Shown here: positions 1-7,232 of the stretch, piece after piece
How positions within the stretch are numbered: the first letter of the stretch is position 1
Layout of the letters: every line of letters begins with the position of its first letter
Virus record (IMG/VR): IMGVR_UViG_3300050821_002921
Location: 1 to 41,631 of that record
From: a virus
Direction: 5' to 3' (one strand)
DNA length: 41,631 nt
The notes under the pieces: generated by a model
Seen by the model: the letters and a program-made list of their open reading frames with translations, nothing else
What the model was told of the DNA's origin: nothing
Database searches by the model: none
Position numbers and translations under genes: made by a program

Positions 1-144
1 GGCTATGGCTCTGGCTCTGGCTATGGCTCTGGCTCTGGCGATGGCTCTGGCTATGGCTCTGGCTCTGGCGATGGCTCTGGCTCTGGCTCTGGCTATGGCC
101 CTGGCTCTGGCTCTGGCTATGGCTCTGGCGATGGCCCTGGCTCC
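1..144 (+). repeat. GGC-NNT hexanucleotide microsatellite, left block
   Basis: About 24 tandem hexamers of the form GGC followed by TCT, TAT, GAT, CCT or TCC. The same array occupies 41524-41631, so the window starts and ends inside one repeat. The wobble bases are almost invariant (Gly always GGC, Ser almost always TCT). This points to recent expansion of the DNA rather than selection on protein alone. Confidence 0.9.
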
Positions 145-147
145 TAA
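1..147 (+). CDS. Glycine-repeat protein, C-terminal part (gene cut by window ends)
   Basis: The frame is open from base 1 and stops with TAA at 145-147. It encodes strict Gly-X alternation with X = Ser, Tyr, Asp or Pro, ending in Gly-Pro-Gly-Ser. The 5' part lies at 41497-41631 in the same frame, so on a circular molecule the two join into one gene of about 93 codons. The junction gives two adjacent glycine codons, the only break in the Gly-X register, which suggests that repeat units were lost or collapsed at the assembly join. No signal peptide or membrane segment is visible. Low-complexity Gly/Tyr/Ser/Asp peptides of this kind have no function I can assign. The repeat may matter as DNA rather than protein. 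Confidence 0.6.
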   Translation, partial: GYGSGSGYGSGSGDGSGYGSGSGDGSGSGSGYGPGSGSGYGSGDGPGS

Positions 148-148
148 A

Positions 149-192
149 GAATAACCACCTTTTTAACGGGAGAGACGAGGATGAAAATAACA
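149..192 (+). repeat. 44-bp direct repeat, copy 1 (leader plus first codons)
   Basis: This stretch is identical to 353-396. Each copy starts at the end of the preceding gene. It contains a T-run, a purine-rich ribosome-binding region (GGGAGAGACGAGG), the ATG and the next three codons (Met-Lys-Ile-Thr), so both copies place the same translation-start cassette in front of different genes. Confidence 0.9.
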
Positions 193-354
193 TGGAAGCC
201 AGATGCAGATATCAGCCTTCAAAATAAGCTATTTTGGTATCTTGTTAAACCAGCGCTTTGGTACATAGATTTGTGTTCTAAGCTCTCAGGAAATGGAGAA
301 CAATATATTATAAATCTTCGTATTGGCGATGAAGCTCAATCAACAGATGTTTGA
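181..354 (+). CDS. Small early protein of unknown function (57 aa)
   Basis: The ATG follows a purine-rich ribosome-binding region inside the 44-bp repeat. The protein starts MKITWKPDADISL, has an aromatic-rich middle (LFWYLVKPALWYIDL, possibly membrane-associated) and a polar end. The stop (352-354) overlaps the start of the second repeat copy. I recognise no family. It belongs to the chain of small early genes between the glycine-repeat gene and the replication block. The middle is only weakly hydrophobic, so membrane insertion is uncertain. Confidence 0.6.
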   Translation: MKITWKPDADISLQNKLFWYLVKPALWYIDLCSKLSGNGEQYIINLRIGDEAQSTDV

Positions 355-396
355 ATAACCACCTTTTTAACGGGAGAGACGAGGATGAAAATAACA
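353..396 (+). repeat. 44-bp direct repeat, copy 2 (leader plus first codons)
   Basis: Exact copy of 149-192, 204 bp downstream. It supplies the ribosome-binding site and first four codons of the gene at 385. The perfect match, including non-coding bases, suggests recent duplication or selection on the leader as an RNA or DNA element. Confidence 0.9.
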
Positions 397-585
397 ACCA
401 AATTTAATTTCGGTGACTTAGTTGTGACACCGTTGAGTGCTAGACCAGCTAAAATAGTAGGCTTAGGCGCTTATGGTGAATACCATTTCTGGTATAATGT
501 GTATATAGAATGGCCATTGCGAACAGAGAATAAATTTAAAGGGACCGAATGCAGGTTCGCAGAGGAAGATTTAGTAAAAGCATGA
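385..585 (+). CDS. Small early protein, possible SH3-like fold (66 aa)
   Basis: Starts MKIT, as its upstream neighbour does, because the 44-bp leader repeat extends into the coding sequence. The text FNFGDLVVTP followed by PAKIVGLG and a closing EEDLV resembles small phage beta-barrel proteins (KOW/SH3-like), but this is inference from pattern only. The stop overlaps the next ATG as ATGA (582-585), so the next gene is probably translationally coupled. The rest of the protein beyond MKIT differs from the 57-aa neighbour, so the shared leader does not reflect gene paralogy that I can see. Confidence 0.7.
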   Translation: MKITTKFNFGDLVVTPLSARPAKIVGLGAYGEYHFWYNVYIEWPLRTENKFKGTECRFAEEDLVKA

Positions 586-860
586 CAACTCCCACCCAAC
601 ACATAAAGGCCGCATATGAGGCTTTGGACAAAGCACTCGGGCGTTTACTTGATGCCGGGGATGAGAATATTGAATTCTTAGAAGAAGCCCTCTCCCACCG
701 TGACGAAGTGCTGGCGGCAATAGAAACAATGCGGCAGGGATTATTCGACATAGCATACTATCCTATTCCGCCGAACGTAGATATTTATGATTGGAAGAAA
801 GTTAGGCACAGAGCAATGTTAGCACTTCCCCAATCACCAGAGCAGGAAGAAAAGCCATGA
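582..860 (+). CDS. Hypothetical helical early protein (92 aa)
   Basis: The start at 582 is chosen because it forms an ATGA overlap with the upstream stop. The frame is open a little further upstream (549), but that would overlap the neighbour by 37 bases. The sequence is largely helical and acidic (KAAYEALDKALGRLLDAGDE...), with a proline/aromatic patch (YYPIPPNVDIYDW) and a polar tail. No known domain is recognised. Its position in the early operon suggests host takeover or regulation, but nothing in the sequence proves it. Confidence 0.65.
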   Translation: MTTPTQHIKAAYEALDKALGRLLDAGDENIEFLEEALSHRDEVLAAIETMRQGLFDIAYYPIPPNVDIYDWKKVRHRAMLALPQSPEQEEKP

Positions 861-887
861 CCGTAGGCTATGAAGGGGAATAGGGGT

Positions 888-1079
888 ATGATAGATAAAA
901 TAGCTGCTATCCTTGATCGCCGCGCTATGATGGTATGGCCTTGGGAAAACCCTAAAAGTGAATATTTTGGTAAAGATTATGTACCGAGACGCCCGTCCCC
1001 TAAGGCTATAGAAAAGCGCCGTAGAGCCGCTCGAAAGAAAGCACGGGAGATTTTAAAGTTATTTGAACAGAAGGACTAG
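888..1079 (+). CDS. Small basic protein (63 aa)
   Basis: A start at 888 is preferred over 870 because a GGGGAATAGGGG purine tract lies directly upstream; the longer form would add six residues. The C-terminal half is strongly basic (KAIEKRRRAARKKAREILKLF), typical of a nucleic-acid-binding helix. The N-terminal half carries WPWENP. No family is recognised. It sits in the run of small early genes. Confidence 0.6.
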   Translation: MIDKIAAILDRRAMMVWPWENPKSEYFGKDYVPRRPSPKAIEKRRRAARKKAREILKLFEQKD

Positions 1080-1083
1080 CGCT

Positions 1084-1290
1084 ATGGATGATGAACGCAG
1101 GGCGTTTGAGGAGTGGTATGACGGCAACTTTGAAAAGATGCACCCAGCATCCAAAGAGCGTTGCTGGTTCGCATGGTATTGTCGCGCCGCCCTACAGCCT
1201 GCGGTTGATACCGTCCAGCACGAAGCTAAAGACGGTGCGCGGTGTCCGTCGGCGGTTGCGCCAAAACATAGCTGGAAGGATGATTTATGA
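1084..1290 (+). CDS. Small phage protein with Trp-rich FEEWY motif (68 aa)
   Basis: Starts MDDERRAFEEWYDGNF and continues ERCWFAWYCRAAL. The pattern of an acidic FEEWY followed by a W-x-AW segment is common in small phage and prophage proteins of unknown role. The stop overlaps the next gene by four bases (1287-1290). The start at 1084 avoids overlap with the preceding gene; 1063 is the upstream alternative. Function unknown. Confidence 0.6.
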   Translation: MDDERRAFEEWYDGNFEKMHPASKERCWFAWYCRAALQPAVDTVQHEAKDGARCPSAVAPKHSWKDDL

Positions 1291-1499
1291 AAGAGCAAGT
1301 ACCCTTCGTTTACGCCGCCTGGCGCGCGCGCATGGGCTGGAGTAAGCCCCAGGCTGCAGAAGCGTTGGGCGTGTCGCGCACACAGTATTGGAAATTGGAG
1401 AAGGCCGGCATGGGATCGCGCCTGGAAGGCTGGGCGGCGTACGGTATCGAGCAGTTTAAAATGCAGAATGGGGAACGAAGTGAATCTAATAACGCTTGA
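1287..1499 (+). CDS. Helix-turn-helix DNA-binding protein (70 aa)
   Basis: Residues about 9-40 read as a Cro/C1-type helix-turn-helix: MGWSKPQAAEALGVSRTQYWKLEKAG, where SKPQAAEALGV and SRTQYWKLE form the two helices. A good ribosome-binding site (GGAAGGATG) precedes the ATG. The protein is little longer than the HTH itself. It may act as a transcriptional regulator of the early arm. A temperate-type repressor is not implied, since no integrase or partner repressor is seen. The gene's end is overlapped by the open frame of the HNH gene. Confidence 0.75.
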   Translation: MKEQVPFVYAAWRARMGWSKPQAAEALGVSRTQYWKLEKAGMGSRLEGWAAYGIEQFKMQNGERSESNNA

Positions 1500-1530
1500 C
1501 GTTCCACAGATATTATGGTCTAGAGTAATT

Positions 1531-2031
1531 ATGTCTATTAAAAATACAAAGTTTAAATCACTAGCAGGTTTCTTTTCCCGGGTAGACTCTACGAGTCAGC
1601 CTAATGGGTGCTGGCTATGGATTGGGCCATTAAATAGTTCTGGGTATGGAAGTTTAAGTTGGGAGCAGGGTATCGTTGGGTCGCATGTTTTAGCATATGA
1701 GATTGAGTATGGCCCAGTACCAAAAGGCACATGCGTACTTCATAGGTGTGATGTGCGTTCTTGCTGTAGGCCCGAACATCTGTTTTTGGGTTCTAAAAGT
1801 GACAACTCTAAAGATGCTTGGGCTAAGGGTAGAAATTTTTACCAGTTACACCCAGAGTTGCGACCACGGGGTGCAAAACACACAAATGCTAAGCTAAACG
1901 CCGCACAGATAGTCGAGATAAGAGCGCGTTACAAAAGAGGGGAGCGTCAGATAGACATAGCAAAGGATTTTGGTGTTTCCCAGGGCACTATTTCGCATCT
2001 TATAGTTGGGAGAACTTACACATGCAACTAG
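1531..2031 (+). CDS. HNH homing-type endonuclease with C-terminal HTH
   Basis: The N-terminal part shows the HNH_3-like layout: NGCWLWIG, then GYG, then HRCDVRSCCRPEHLFLG followed by SKSDN. The Cys/His set suits metal binding, and the HR...H residues suit the beta-beta-alpha-metal active site. After a GAKHTNAKL linker, a helix-turn-helix (ERQIDIAKDFGVSQGTISHLI) probably gives DNA recognition. This architecture is typical of free-standing phage homing endonucleases. The frame extends up to 1468, but 1531 limits overlap with the HTH gene. It ends ten bases inside the DNA polymerase gene. It looks inserted between HTH and polymerase genes. Confidence 0.85.
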   Translation: MSIKNTKFKSLAGFFSRVDSTSQPNGCWLWIGPLNSSGYGSLSWEQGIVGSHVLAYEIEYGPVPKGTCVLHRCDVRSCCRPEHLFLGSKSDNSKDAWAKGRNFYQLHPELRPRGAKHTNAKLNAAQIVEIRARYKRGERQIDIAKDFGVSQGTISHLIVGRTYTCN

Positions 2032-3815
2032 TGTGCATCGATTTTGAAACTTTTTTTGACAAGGACTACACGTTATCGAAGATGACGACGGAGGCGTACG
2101 TCCGCGATCCGAGGTTTAAGGTGCATTGCTTGGGCGCGCGCCAGGATAAAACATTTGTTGTGCCTTTAATAAATAGGGATGATGATTTCTGCGGACGTTT
2201 AAATACAAGTGCAGTGCTTGCTCACCACGCCCAGTTCGACGGCCTGATCCTTTCGCACCATTATGGTATTCGCCCGGCTTTCTGGTTCGACACATTATCA
2301 ATGGCCAGACTGGTCATGCCGCACGCCAAGTCACATAGTCTTGGCGCGCTGGCGCAAGCGCTGGATATAGGAAAGAAAGACATACCGTACGAAGATTTTA
2401 AGGGTGTTCAGGATTTAAACAGCATACCGGGGTTATACGAAAAAGTAGCCGCTGGGTGCGCAGCTGACGTGGAGTTGACCTATGTCGTCTTTAAAAAGTT
2501 ATTACCATACGTGCCTGCTGAAGAGCTTCGCGTCATCGACCTCACCATACGGATGTTCACAGAGTCTTCCCTTAGGCTGGATAAGGATAGGCTCACAACG
2601 TATCTGCGGCAGACGCAAGCTGAAAAAGAAGACTTTCTACGACAGCTTGGTGTCACCAAGGCGGAACTTCAGTCCTCGGCCAAGTTTGCGGCACTGCTGG
2701 CACAGCTCGGGGTGGAGCCTCCTACAAAGCCAAGCCCTAGCAATCCGGGGGAGCAAATATTTGCGTTTTCCAAAACTGATGAAGGAATGAAAGGACTACT
2801 AGAACATGAAAACCAAACAATATCGGCTCTCGCAAGCGCGAGGCTTGGCCAGAAAAGCACTCTTGGCGAAACGCGCGCGCAGCGCCTATTGGGTATGGAT
2901 TCACGGGGTGCGCTTCCCGTGTACCTTAACTACTGCGGGGCACATACAACTCGCTGGTCGGGTGGCGATGCTGTCAACTGGCAAAATTTTACTAGGGGGT
3001 CGGAAATACGCAAATCCATCCTGGCGCCGGAAGGTTACCAGTTGGTTGTGGTGGACTTATCTCAGATTGAGTGCCGTATACTCAACTGGCTTGCGGGCGA
3101 AACCGCTATTTTAGAAGCTTTTAAACAGGGAAGGGACTTATATGCTGAAGGAGCTACCCGATTTTACGGTCGAGAAATTACTCGCGCAGATAAAATCGAA
3201 CGTCATCTTGGTAAAACTCTCGAGCTTGGATGCGGTTATGGAATGGGATGGGAAAATTTCCAGTATACGTGTCGACGGGGCGCGCTTGGAGGCGCACCAA
3301 TTGAACTTACTGAAAGTGAATCTAAGGCAGCTGTTAAATCATATAGAGCAAGTCACCCTGCCGTGACGCAGTTATGGAAGGACGCCAATACTGTATTGCA
3401 GTGGCTACACGGCAATCTTGAAAACTGGGAGTATAGTTGGGGGCCGATGGAGATACATACCCCGCGTATTCTCCTACCTAATGGCGCGTATCTCGATTAC
3501 TCAAACCTAACCGTAGTCGATAACGAATACGCCACTACTACACGCAAAGGCACGTCGAAGATGTACGGCGCGAAACTGGTAGAGAACGTCGTGCAGGCAC
3601 TAAGCCGGGCAATACTATCCCAGGCGATGCTGAAGATTGCCCAGCGCTACCGGATCGCGCTTACTTGCCATGACGAGCTGGTCTACCTGGCAAAGACACA
3701 AGAAGCCCCTGAAGCACTGGTGTGGGGCTTAGAGGTGATGAAAACCCCGCCGTCATGGTGCGCCGGTATACCACTTGATGCGGAGGGTTCTTATGACGTT
3801 CGCTATTCTAAATAA
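2022..3815 (+). CDS. Family A DNA polymerase with 3'-5' exonuclease
   Basis: 597 aa. The exonuclease domain comes first: Exo I CIDFETFFD (about 5-13), Exo II HHAQFDG (D73) and Exo III CAADV (D149). The polymerase motifs follow: A VVVDLSQIECRIL (about 340-350), B GKTLELGCGYGMG (about 395-407) and C TCHDELVYL (about 549). All catalytic carboxylates are present, so the enzyme should be active as the phage replicative polymerase. It lacks a 5'-3' exonuclease domain, as is usual for phage PolA enzymes of this size. The start has GGGAG about nine bases upstream, inside the HNH gene's tail. Its partners in the window are the primase-helicase (8676) and nucleases (4100, 4886). Confidence 0.97.
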   Translation: MQLVCIDFETFFDKDYTLSKMTTEAYVRDPRFKVHCLGARQDKTFVVPLINRDDDFCGRLNTSAVLAHHAQFDGLILSHHYGIRPAFWFDTLSMARLVMPHAKSHSLGALAQALDIGKKDIPYEDFKGVQDLNSIPGLYEKVAAGCAADVELTYVVFKKLLPYVPAEELRVIDLTIRMFTESSLRLDKDRLTTYLRQTQAEKEDFLRQLGVTKAELQSSAKFAALLAQLGVEPPTKPSPSNPGEQIFAFSKTDEGMKGLLEHENQTISALASARLGQKSTLGETRAQRLLGMDSRGALPVYLNYCGAHTTRWSGGDAVNWQNFTRGSEIRKSILAPEGYQLVVVDLSQIECRILNWLAGETAILEAFKQGRDLYAEGATRFYGREITRADKIERHLGKTLELGCGYGMGWENFQYTCRRGALGGAPIELTESESKAAVKSYRASHPAVTQLWKDANTVLQWLHGNLENWEYSWGPMEIHTPRILLPNGAYLDYSNLTVVDNEYATTTRKGTSKMYGAKLVENVVQALSRAILSQAMLKIAQRYRIALTCHDELVYLAKTQEAPEALVWGLEVMKTPPSWCAGIPLDAEGSYDVRYSK

Positions 3816-3906
3816 TTATTTTTCAACGCTGGTTGTCACCGCTTATACGGCTTTCTGGTCGGCGGTACCCTGGTCGTTTATCAGAGAAGATCGGGGGAAG
3901 AAATGA
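3793..3906 (+). CDS. Small single-span membrane peptide (37 aa)
   Basis: A strong ribosome-binding site (GGAGGG) lies eight bases before the ATG, within the 3' end of the polymerase gene. The peptide MTFAILNNYFSTLVVTAYTA... has one hydrophobic stretch followed by a charged end (REDRGKK). The stop overlaps the next ATG as ATGA (3903-3906). This coupling on both sides, with the strong ribosome-binding site, supports a real gene. Function unknown; it may be an early membrane-acting peptide. Confidence 0.65.
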   Translation: MTFAILNNYFSTLVVTAYTAFWSAVPWSFIREDRGKK

Positions 3907-4103
3907 ATAAAAATTACGATTATTGGCTTGTCGTATGGACATACGACAATGGAGAGGAAGTGTACGAACCTGTAGCTTTCCAGGTGGGGTTACAACCCCA
4001 ACCGTGGTGTGAGGCACTCATAGAGCAAAGCAACAACACCCGCGATGCTCGACGTGGGCGTTTGCACAGTTACAAATTATACCGTTTAGAATTAAAATTA
4101 TGA
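3903..4103 (+). CDS. Hypothetical early protein (66 aa)
   Basis: Starts MNKNYDYWLVVWTYDNGEEVYEP, which looks like beta structure, and ends with basic residues and LYRLELKL. It is coupled to the membrane peptide upstream (ATGA) and to the Cas4-like nuclease downstream (ATGA at 4100-4103). No family is recognised. Tight coupling to the nuclease gene suggests co-expression in stoichiometric amounts, but no functional link is shown. Confidence 0.7.
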   Translation: MNKNYDYWLVVWTYDNGEEVYEPVAFQVGLQPQPWCEALIEQSNNTRDARRGRLHSYKLYRLELKL

Positions 4104-4783
4104 ACCTCCCTCCATGGTCTTTCTCGATGCTGGATATGTTTTCTTCCTGCCCGAGGAAAGCTTTTCACAAATATCTGCTCAAAGAAAAAGAGCCGGAATC
4201 CGAAGCTATGCGAAAGGGTAATATCTTCGATAAGGCGATGGAAGCCCGGCTGAAGAACGGCACACCTCTGCCCGCTGAATACGCCACGTGGAATGATAAA
4301 GCCGCATCGGTGGCGTCGTTCTGCGAGAAAGGCGCCAAGCTGGCTACACAGATGAAGCTGGGCATAACCAAGGAGTTTAAACCGTGCGGCTTCTTCGATA
4401 AAGATGTATGGGGCCGCGGTGCGCTTGATGTCCTGATACTGAATTATCCGACCGCTATAGTGCTTGATTGGAAGACCGGGAAGAACAATGAGGGTAAACC
4501 ATGGTATAATGGTGGCTTACAGCTTAAAATATTCACTGCGTTTGTGCTTAAACACCACCCTAAGATTGACAAAATCCTGGCGTTTAACGTGTATGAGAAG
4601 GAGTACGGCAAGCCACTTCAATTCACGCGCGACGACCAGAAAACGTTATGGCAGGAGATACTGCCAAAGATCATCAAAATTGAGGAAGCTTTTAAGAAGC
4701 AGGAATGGCTTCCTTGTAAGGGGCCATTGTGTAATTTCTGCTCCGTCATCACATGTAACTTTCATCCGGAGAAAAAATTATGA
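4100..4783 (+). CDS. Cas4/RecB-like PD-(D/E)XK nuclease with Cys cluster
   Basis: 227 aa. An N-terminal SxLxxxxxCPRKAFHKYL motif carries the first cysteine. The nuclease core shows GRGALDVL (metal-binding Asp), IVLDWKTGK (D-x-K) and a following QLKIFTAF (QxxxY-like position). The C-terminus has CKGPLCNFCSVITC. One N-terminal plus three or more C-terminal cysteines is the layout of 4Fe-4S Cas4/AddB-type nucleases, although here four C-terminal cysteines are present. Phage members are thought to act in recombination or end processing. No CRISPR array lies in the window, so a replication/recombination role alongside the polymerase is more likely. Confidence 0.88.
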   Translation: MNLPPWSFSMLDMFSSCPRKAFHKYLLKEKEPESEAMRKGNIFDKAMEARLKNGTPLPAEYATWNDKAASVASFCEKGAKLATQMKLGITKEFKPCGFFDKDVWGRGALDVLILNYPTAIVLDWKTGKNNEGKPWYNGGLQLKIFTAFVLKHHPKIDKILAFNVYEKEYGKPLQFTRDDQKTLWQEILPKIIKIEEAFKKQEWLPCKGPLCNFCSVITCNFHPEKKL

Positions 4784-4884
4784 TTACGTTTATACTAGGT
4801 GTAGCGGCGGGGGTTTTATTGACCTTCGTCGGTATTACGTTGTGGGTGGTATTTGGTTGGGGTAATCCCTTCGGGAAGTATTGA
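4780..4884 (+). CDS. Small single-span membrane peptide (34 aa)
   Basis: GGAG precedes the ATG, which overlaps the nuclease stop as ATGA. The peptide is almost one transmembrane helix (MITFILGVAAGVLLTFVGIT, then LWVVFGW) with a short polar end. It ends one base before the ATG of the VRR-NUC gene. It is too compact to suggest a function beyond membrane insertion. It is one of four such peptides in the early arm. Confidence 0.65.
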   Translation: MITFILGVAAGVLLTFVGITLWVVFGWGNPFGKY

Positions 4885-4885
4885 T

Positions 4886-5182
4886 ATGACGCCTGAAGGA
4901 AAAGTAAAAGCTGAAGTAAAAGAATACCTGAACTTATTAGGGTCGGACTGCTGGTACTACATGCCGGTCCCGATGGGTTATGGGAAGCGCGGCGTGCCGG
5001 ATTTTGTATGTTGCATACGTGGACAATTCTATGGAATTGAATGTAAAGCCCCCGGCAAGCGAAGCGATTTAACTCCTTGGCAGAGTAAAGAACTGGACGC
5101 TATTCATGCCGCAGGGGGGTGTAGCGTCGTTATCGAAGCTGTAGACGGTATAAAGAAGTATTTCAATGCTCTACTCGGATAA
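4886..5182 (+). CDS. VRR-NUC domain nuclease (98 aa)
   Basis: The whole protein is one VRR-NUC domain: MTPEGKVKAEVKEYL, a GVPDFVCC strand carrying the metal-binding Asp, and GIECKAPGKRSDLTPWQ carrying the E-x-K pair. Stand-alone phage VRR-NUC proteins are Holliday-junction or flap-type nucleases, often encoded next to an SNF2-like helicase as here. The start at 4886 follows GGGAAG and the end of the membrane peptide; 4853 is open but would overlap that gene. The 3' end overlaps the helicase gene by 17 bases. Confidence 0.93.
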   Translation: MTPEGKVKAEVKEYLNLLGSDCWYYMPVPMGYGKRGVPDFVCCIRGQFYGIECKAPGKRSDLTPWQSKELDAIHAAGGCSVVIEAVDGIKKYFNALLG

Positions 5183-6755
5183 ACATAAAGTCATTCTCTA
5201 TGACTCACCGGATGTTCAGCGCATCCTGGCGGTGATACCCGAGGCGCGACCAATCAATGGCCATGCCGTTGTAGTGCCACATGACCTGCGCAACATGCAG
5301 ATTATGCGTTACCTAGGTTACCCAGCGTATAGCCCCATTCTTACGGACTATGACTGGCCGCGCAACCCGTTCAAGGTGCCTAACCCCTTCGCTCACCAGC
5401 TACAGATGTCAGCCTTTATGACACTTCACCCGCGCTGTTTTAACCTGTCAGAAATGCGTACCGGAAAAACGATGGCTACGCTATGGGCAGTGGACTACCT
5501 GATGAAGCTGGGGTATATCAAGAAAGCTCTTATATTATCTCCATTATCAACTATTTACAGGGTATGGGAAAATGAAATCAGAAATAATTTTCTTAGTCGC
5601 CGTGTGCACCGTGTCCTCTATGGCAGCCGGGATGAGCGTCTTCATGCTTTTGATAGCGGCGCAGATTTCTATGTTTGCAATCATGACGGTCTTGGGGTTG
5701 GTAGCAGCAAATCTAACCGTGGTATGGTTATCGGTGATCTCGCTGCTGCAATCAAACAAGACCCGGAACTTAACTGCGTCATCGTCGACGAAGGAAGCGT
5801 CTATAAAGACTCAGGAACCAACCGGTATAAAGTCCTTAGACAAGTCATATCCGATAAACCGTACGTTTATTGGCTCACAGGAACGCCCACCCCAGTAGAG
5901 CCGACCAATGCCTGGAGCCAGGCGCGCGCAGTGCGCAAGGATTATACCGAGAGTCAGGTGGCCTTTCGTGATCGGACCATGATGCGTATATCGCAGTTTA
6001 AATGGGTGCCCAAGCGTGAAGGGCCGCAGATCGCAGCACAAATATTACAACCAGCTATCCGCTTCACGCGTGCTGAGTGCTTCGGCAAAGAAACACCCCA
6101 GCTTGAGACGTACGATGTCGAGCTGTCGGCGCCGCAGAAGAAAGCCTACGAGCAGATGAAGCAGGAACTTCGCACTCAGGTCGGCGCTGGCGTCATCAAC
6201 GCAGTCAATGAAGCGACACTGCGCACCAAACTATTGCAGATTGTCTGCGGCGCCGTGTACGGGCCGGACCATGAAGTGCACCGGATTGACTGCGCGCCGC
6301 GGCTGGAAGCGCTGGAAGATATTGTCTCGGAAGCGGCTAGAAAGATAATTGTTTTTGCCCCCTTGACAAGCGTGGTAAACCTGTTATACCATGAATTAAG
6401 TAAGCATTATACGGTGGAAAGGATAACCGGCAATGTTAGCGCGAAGAAAAGAAACGACGTGTTCCAGCGGTTCTGCGAGACAGACCACCCACGCATTATT
6501 GTTGCCGACCCTGGATGCATGGCGCATGGCCTTGATCTGTCAGCGGCTGACACTATTGTGTGGTTTGGCCCTACTGACAAGCCTGAGATATACCAGCAAG
6601 CCAACGCCCGCATCGAAGGGCCTAAGCAAAAAAACCAAATGCTTATTGTCAGACTTGCAGCGACCGCAATCGAGCGTGAAGCATATCGGAGACTTGACAC
6701 TCGTGAAAAGATGCAGGGATTAATTTTAACCATGATAAAGGACGGATTGGTATGA
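5166..6755 (+). CDS. SNF2-type superfamily 2 DNA helicase/translocase
   Basis: 529 aa. Walker A is in EMRTGKTMA (about 97-105), motif II is VDEGS (about 206-210) in place of the usual DEAH, motif III is LTGTPTP (about 238), and motif VI sits in QQANARIEGPKQKNQ (about 477). The spacing is that of phage SNF2-like ATPases that pair with VRR-NUC. It probably remodels branched DNA or drives replication-fork or recombination intermediates. Motif II DEGS deviates from DEAH/DEAQ but keeps the catalytic Asp-Glu. The start overlaps the VRR-NUC gene and the stop overlaps the next gene as ATGA. Confidence 0.93.
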   Translation: MLYSDKHKVILYDSPDVQRILAVIPEARPINGHAVVVPHDLRNMQIMRYLGYPAYSPILTDYDWPRNPFKVPNPFAHQLQMSAFMTLHPRCFNLSEMRTGKTMATLWAVDYLMKLGYIKKALILSPLSTIYRVWENEIRNNFLSRRVHRVLYGSRDERLHAFDSGADFYVCNHDGLGVGSSKSNRGMVIGDLAAAIKQDPELNCVIVDEGSVYKDSGTNRYKVLRQVISDKPYVYWLTGTPTPVEPTNAWSQARAVRKDYTESQVAFRDRTMMRISQFKWVPKREGPQIAAQILQPAIRFTRAECFGKETPQLETYDVELSAPQKKAYEQMKQELRTQVGAGVINAVNEATLRTKLLQIVCGAVYGPDHEVHRIDCAPRLEALEDIVSEAARKIIVFAPLTSVVNLLYHELSKHYTVERITGNVSAKKRNDVFQRFCETDHPRIIVADPGCMAHGLDLSAADTIVWFGPTDKPEIYQQANARIEGPKQKNQMLIVRLAATAIEREAYRRLDTREKMQGLILTMIKDGLV

Positions 6756-7231
6756 GTTTTAGCATTGAAGAAATCATCGGCAAGTACGTCGAGCTGCGTG
6801 ATCGCAAGGCCGCGCTGGCCAAACAGCACGACGAGGAAATGAAGCAGTTCACCGAGCCGATGCAAAACATCGAGAATTTCCTCATGCACCAGATGAACAC
6901 GCTGGGTGTGAGCCAGCTAAAAGGTGAGACTGGGACAGCTTATAAGGCAGTCAGTACGTCGGTGCAGCTAAAAGAACCGGTAGAATTTAAATCGTTCGTG
7001 TTCGCGCCGGCAGCCGACGCAGTAATCAACCATTTGCGGTCGCTCGGTATTGACATACCACCTGTTGAGTCAACAAAAATATTTGAAATTATTTGCGACC
7101 TGCCGCGGTGGGATGTAGTAGACTTCCGAGCCTGCAAGAAGGGCATACAGGAATACCAGGAACACTCTAGCCAGGCGGTGCCCGGCGTGATGGTAAACTC
7201 AATCGCAACCGTCAATATCAGGAGATCTTAA
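6752..7231 (+). CDS. Conserved phage replication-block protein (159 aa)
   Basis: The N-terminal third is a charged helix, probably coiled coil (IIGKYVELRDRKAALAKQHDEEMKQF). A compact domain rich in short strands follows and ends SIATVNIRRS. From memory, proteins with this helix plus a terminal V-N-V/I-RRS occur beside helicase and SSB-like genes in other podoviruses, but I know no function. It is coupled to the helicase by ATGA and followed by a two-base gap to the next gene. It may bind DNA or assist single-strand annealing; this is inference. Confidence 0.8.
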   Translation: MSFSIEEIIGKYVELRDRKAALAKQHDEEMKQFTEPMQNIENFLMHQMNTLGVSQLKGETGTAYKAVSTSVQLKEPVEFKSFVFAPAADAVINHLRSLGIDIPPVESTKIFEIICDLPRWDVVDFRACKKGIQEYQEHSSQAVPGVMVNSIATVNIRRS

Positions 7232-7232
7232 C

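Noticed and set aside
857-883. Eight-codon ATG frame between two early genes
   Set aside because: Too short to support; probably only a by-product of the overlap region.
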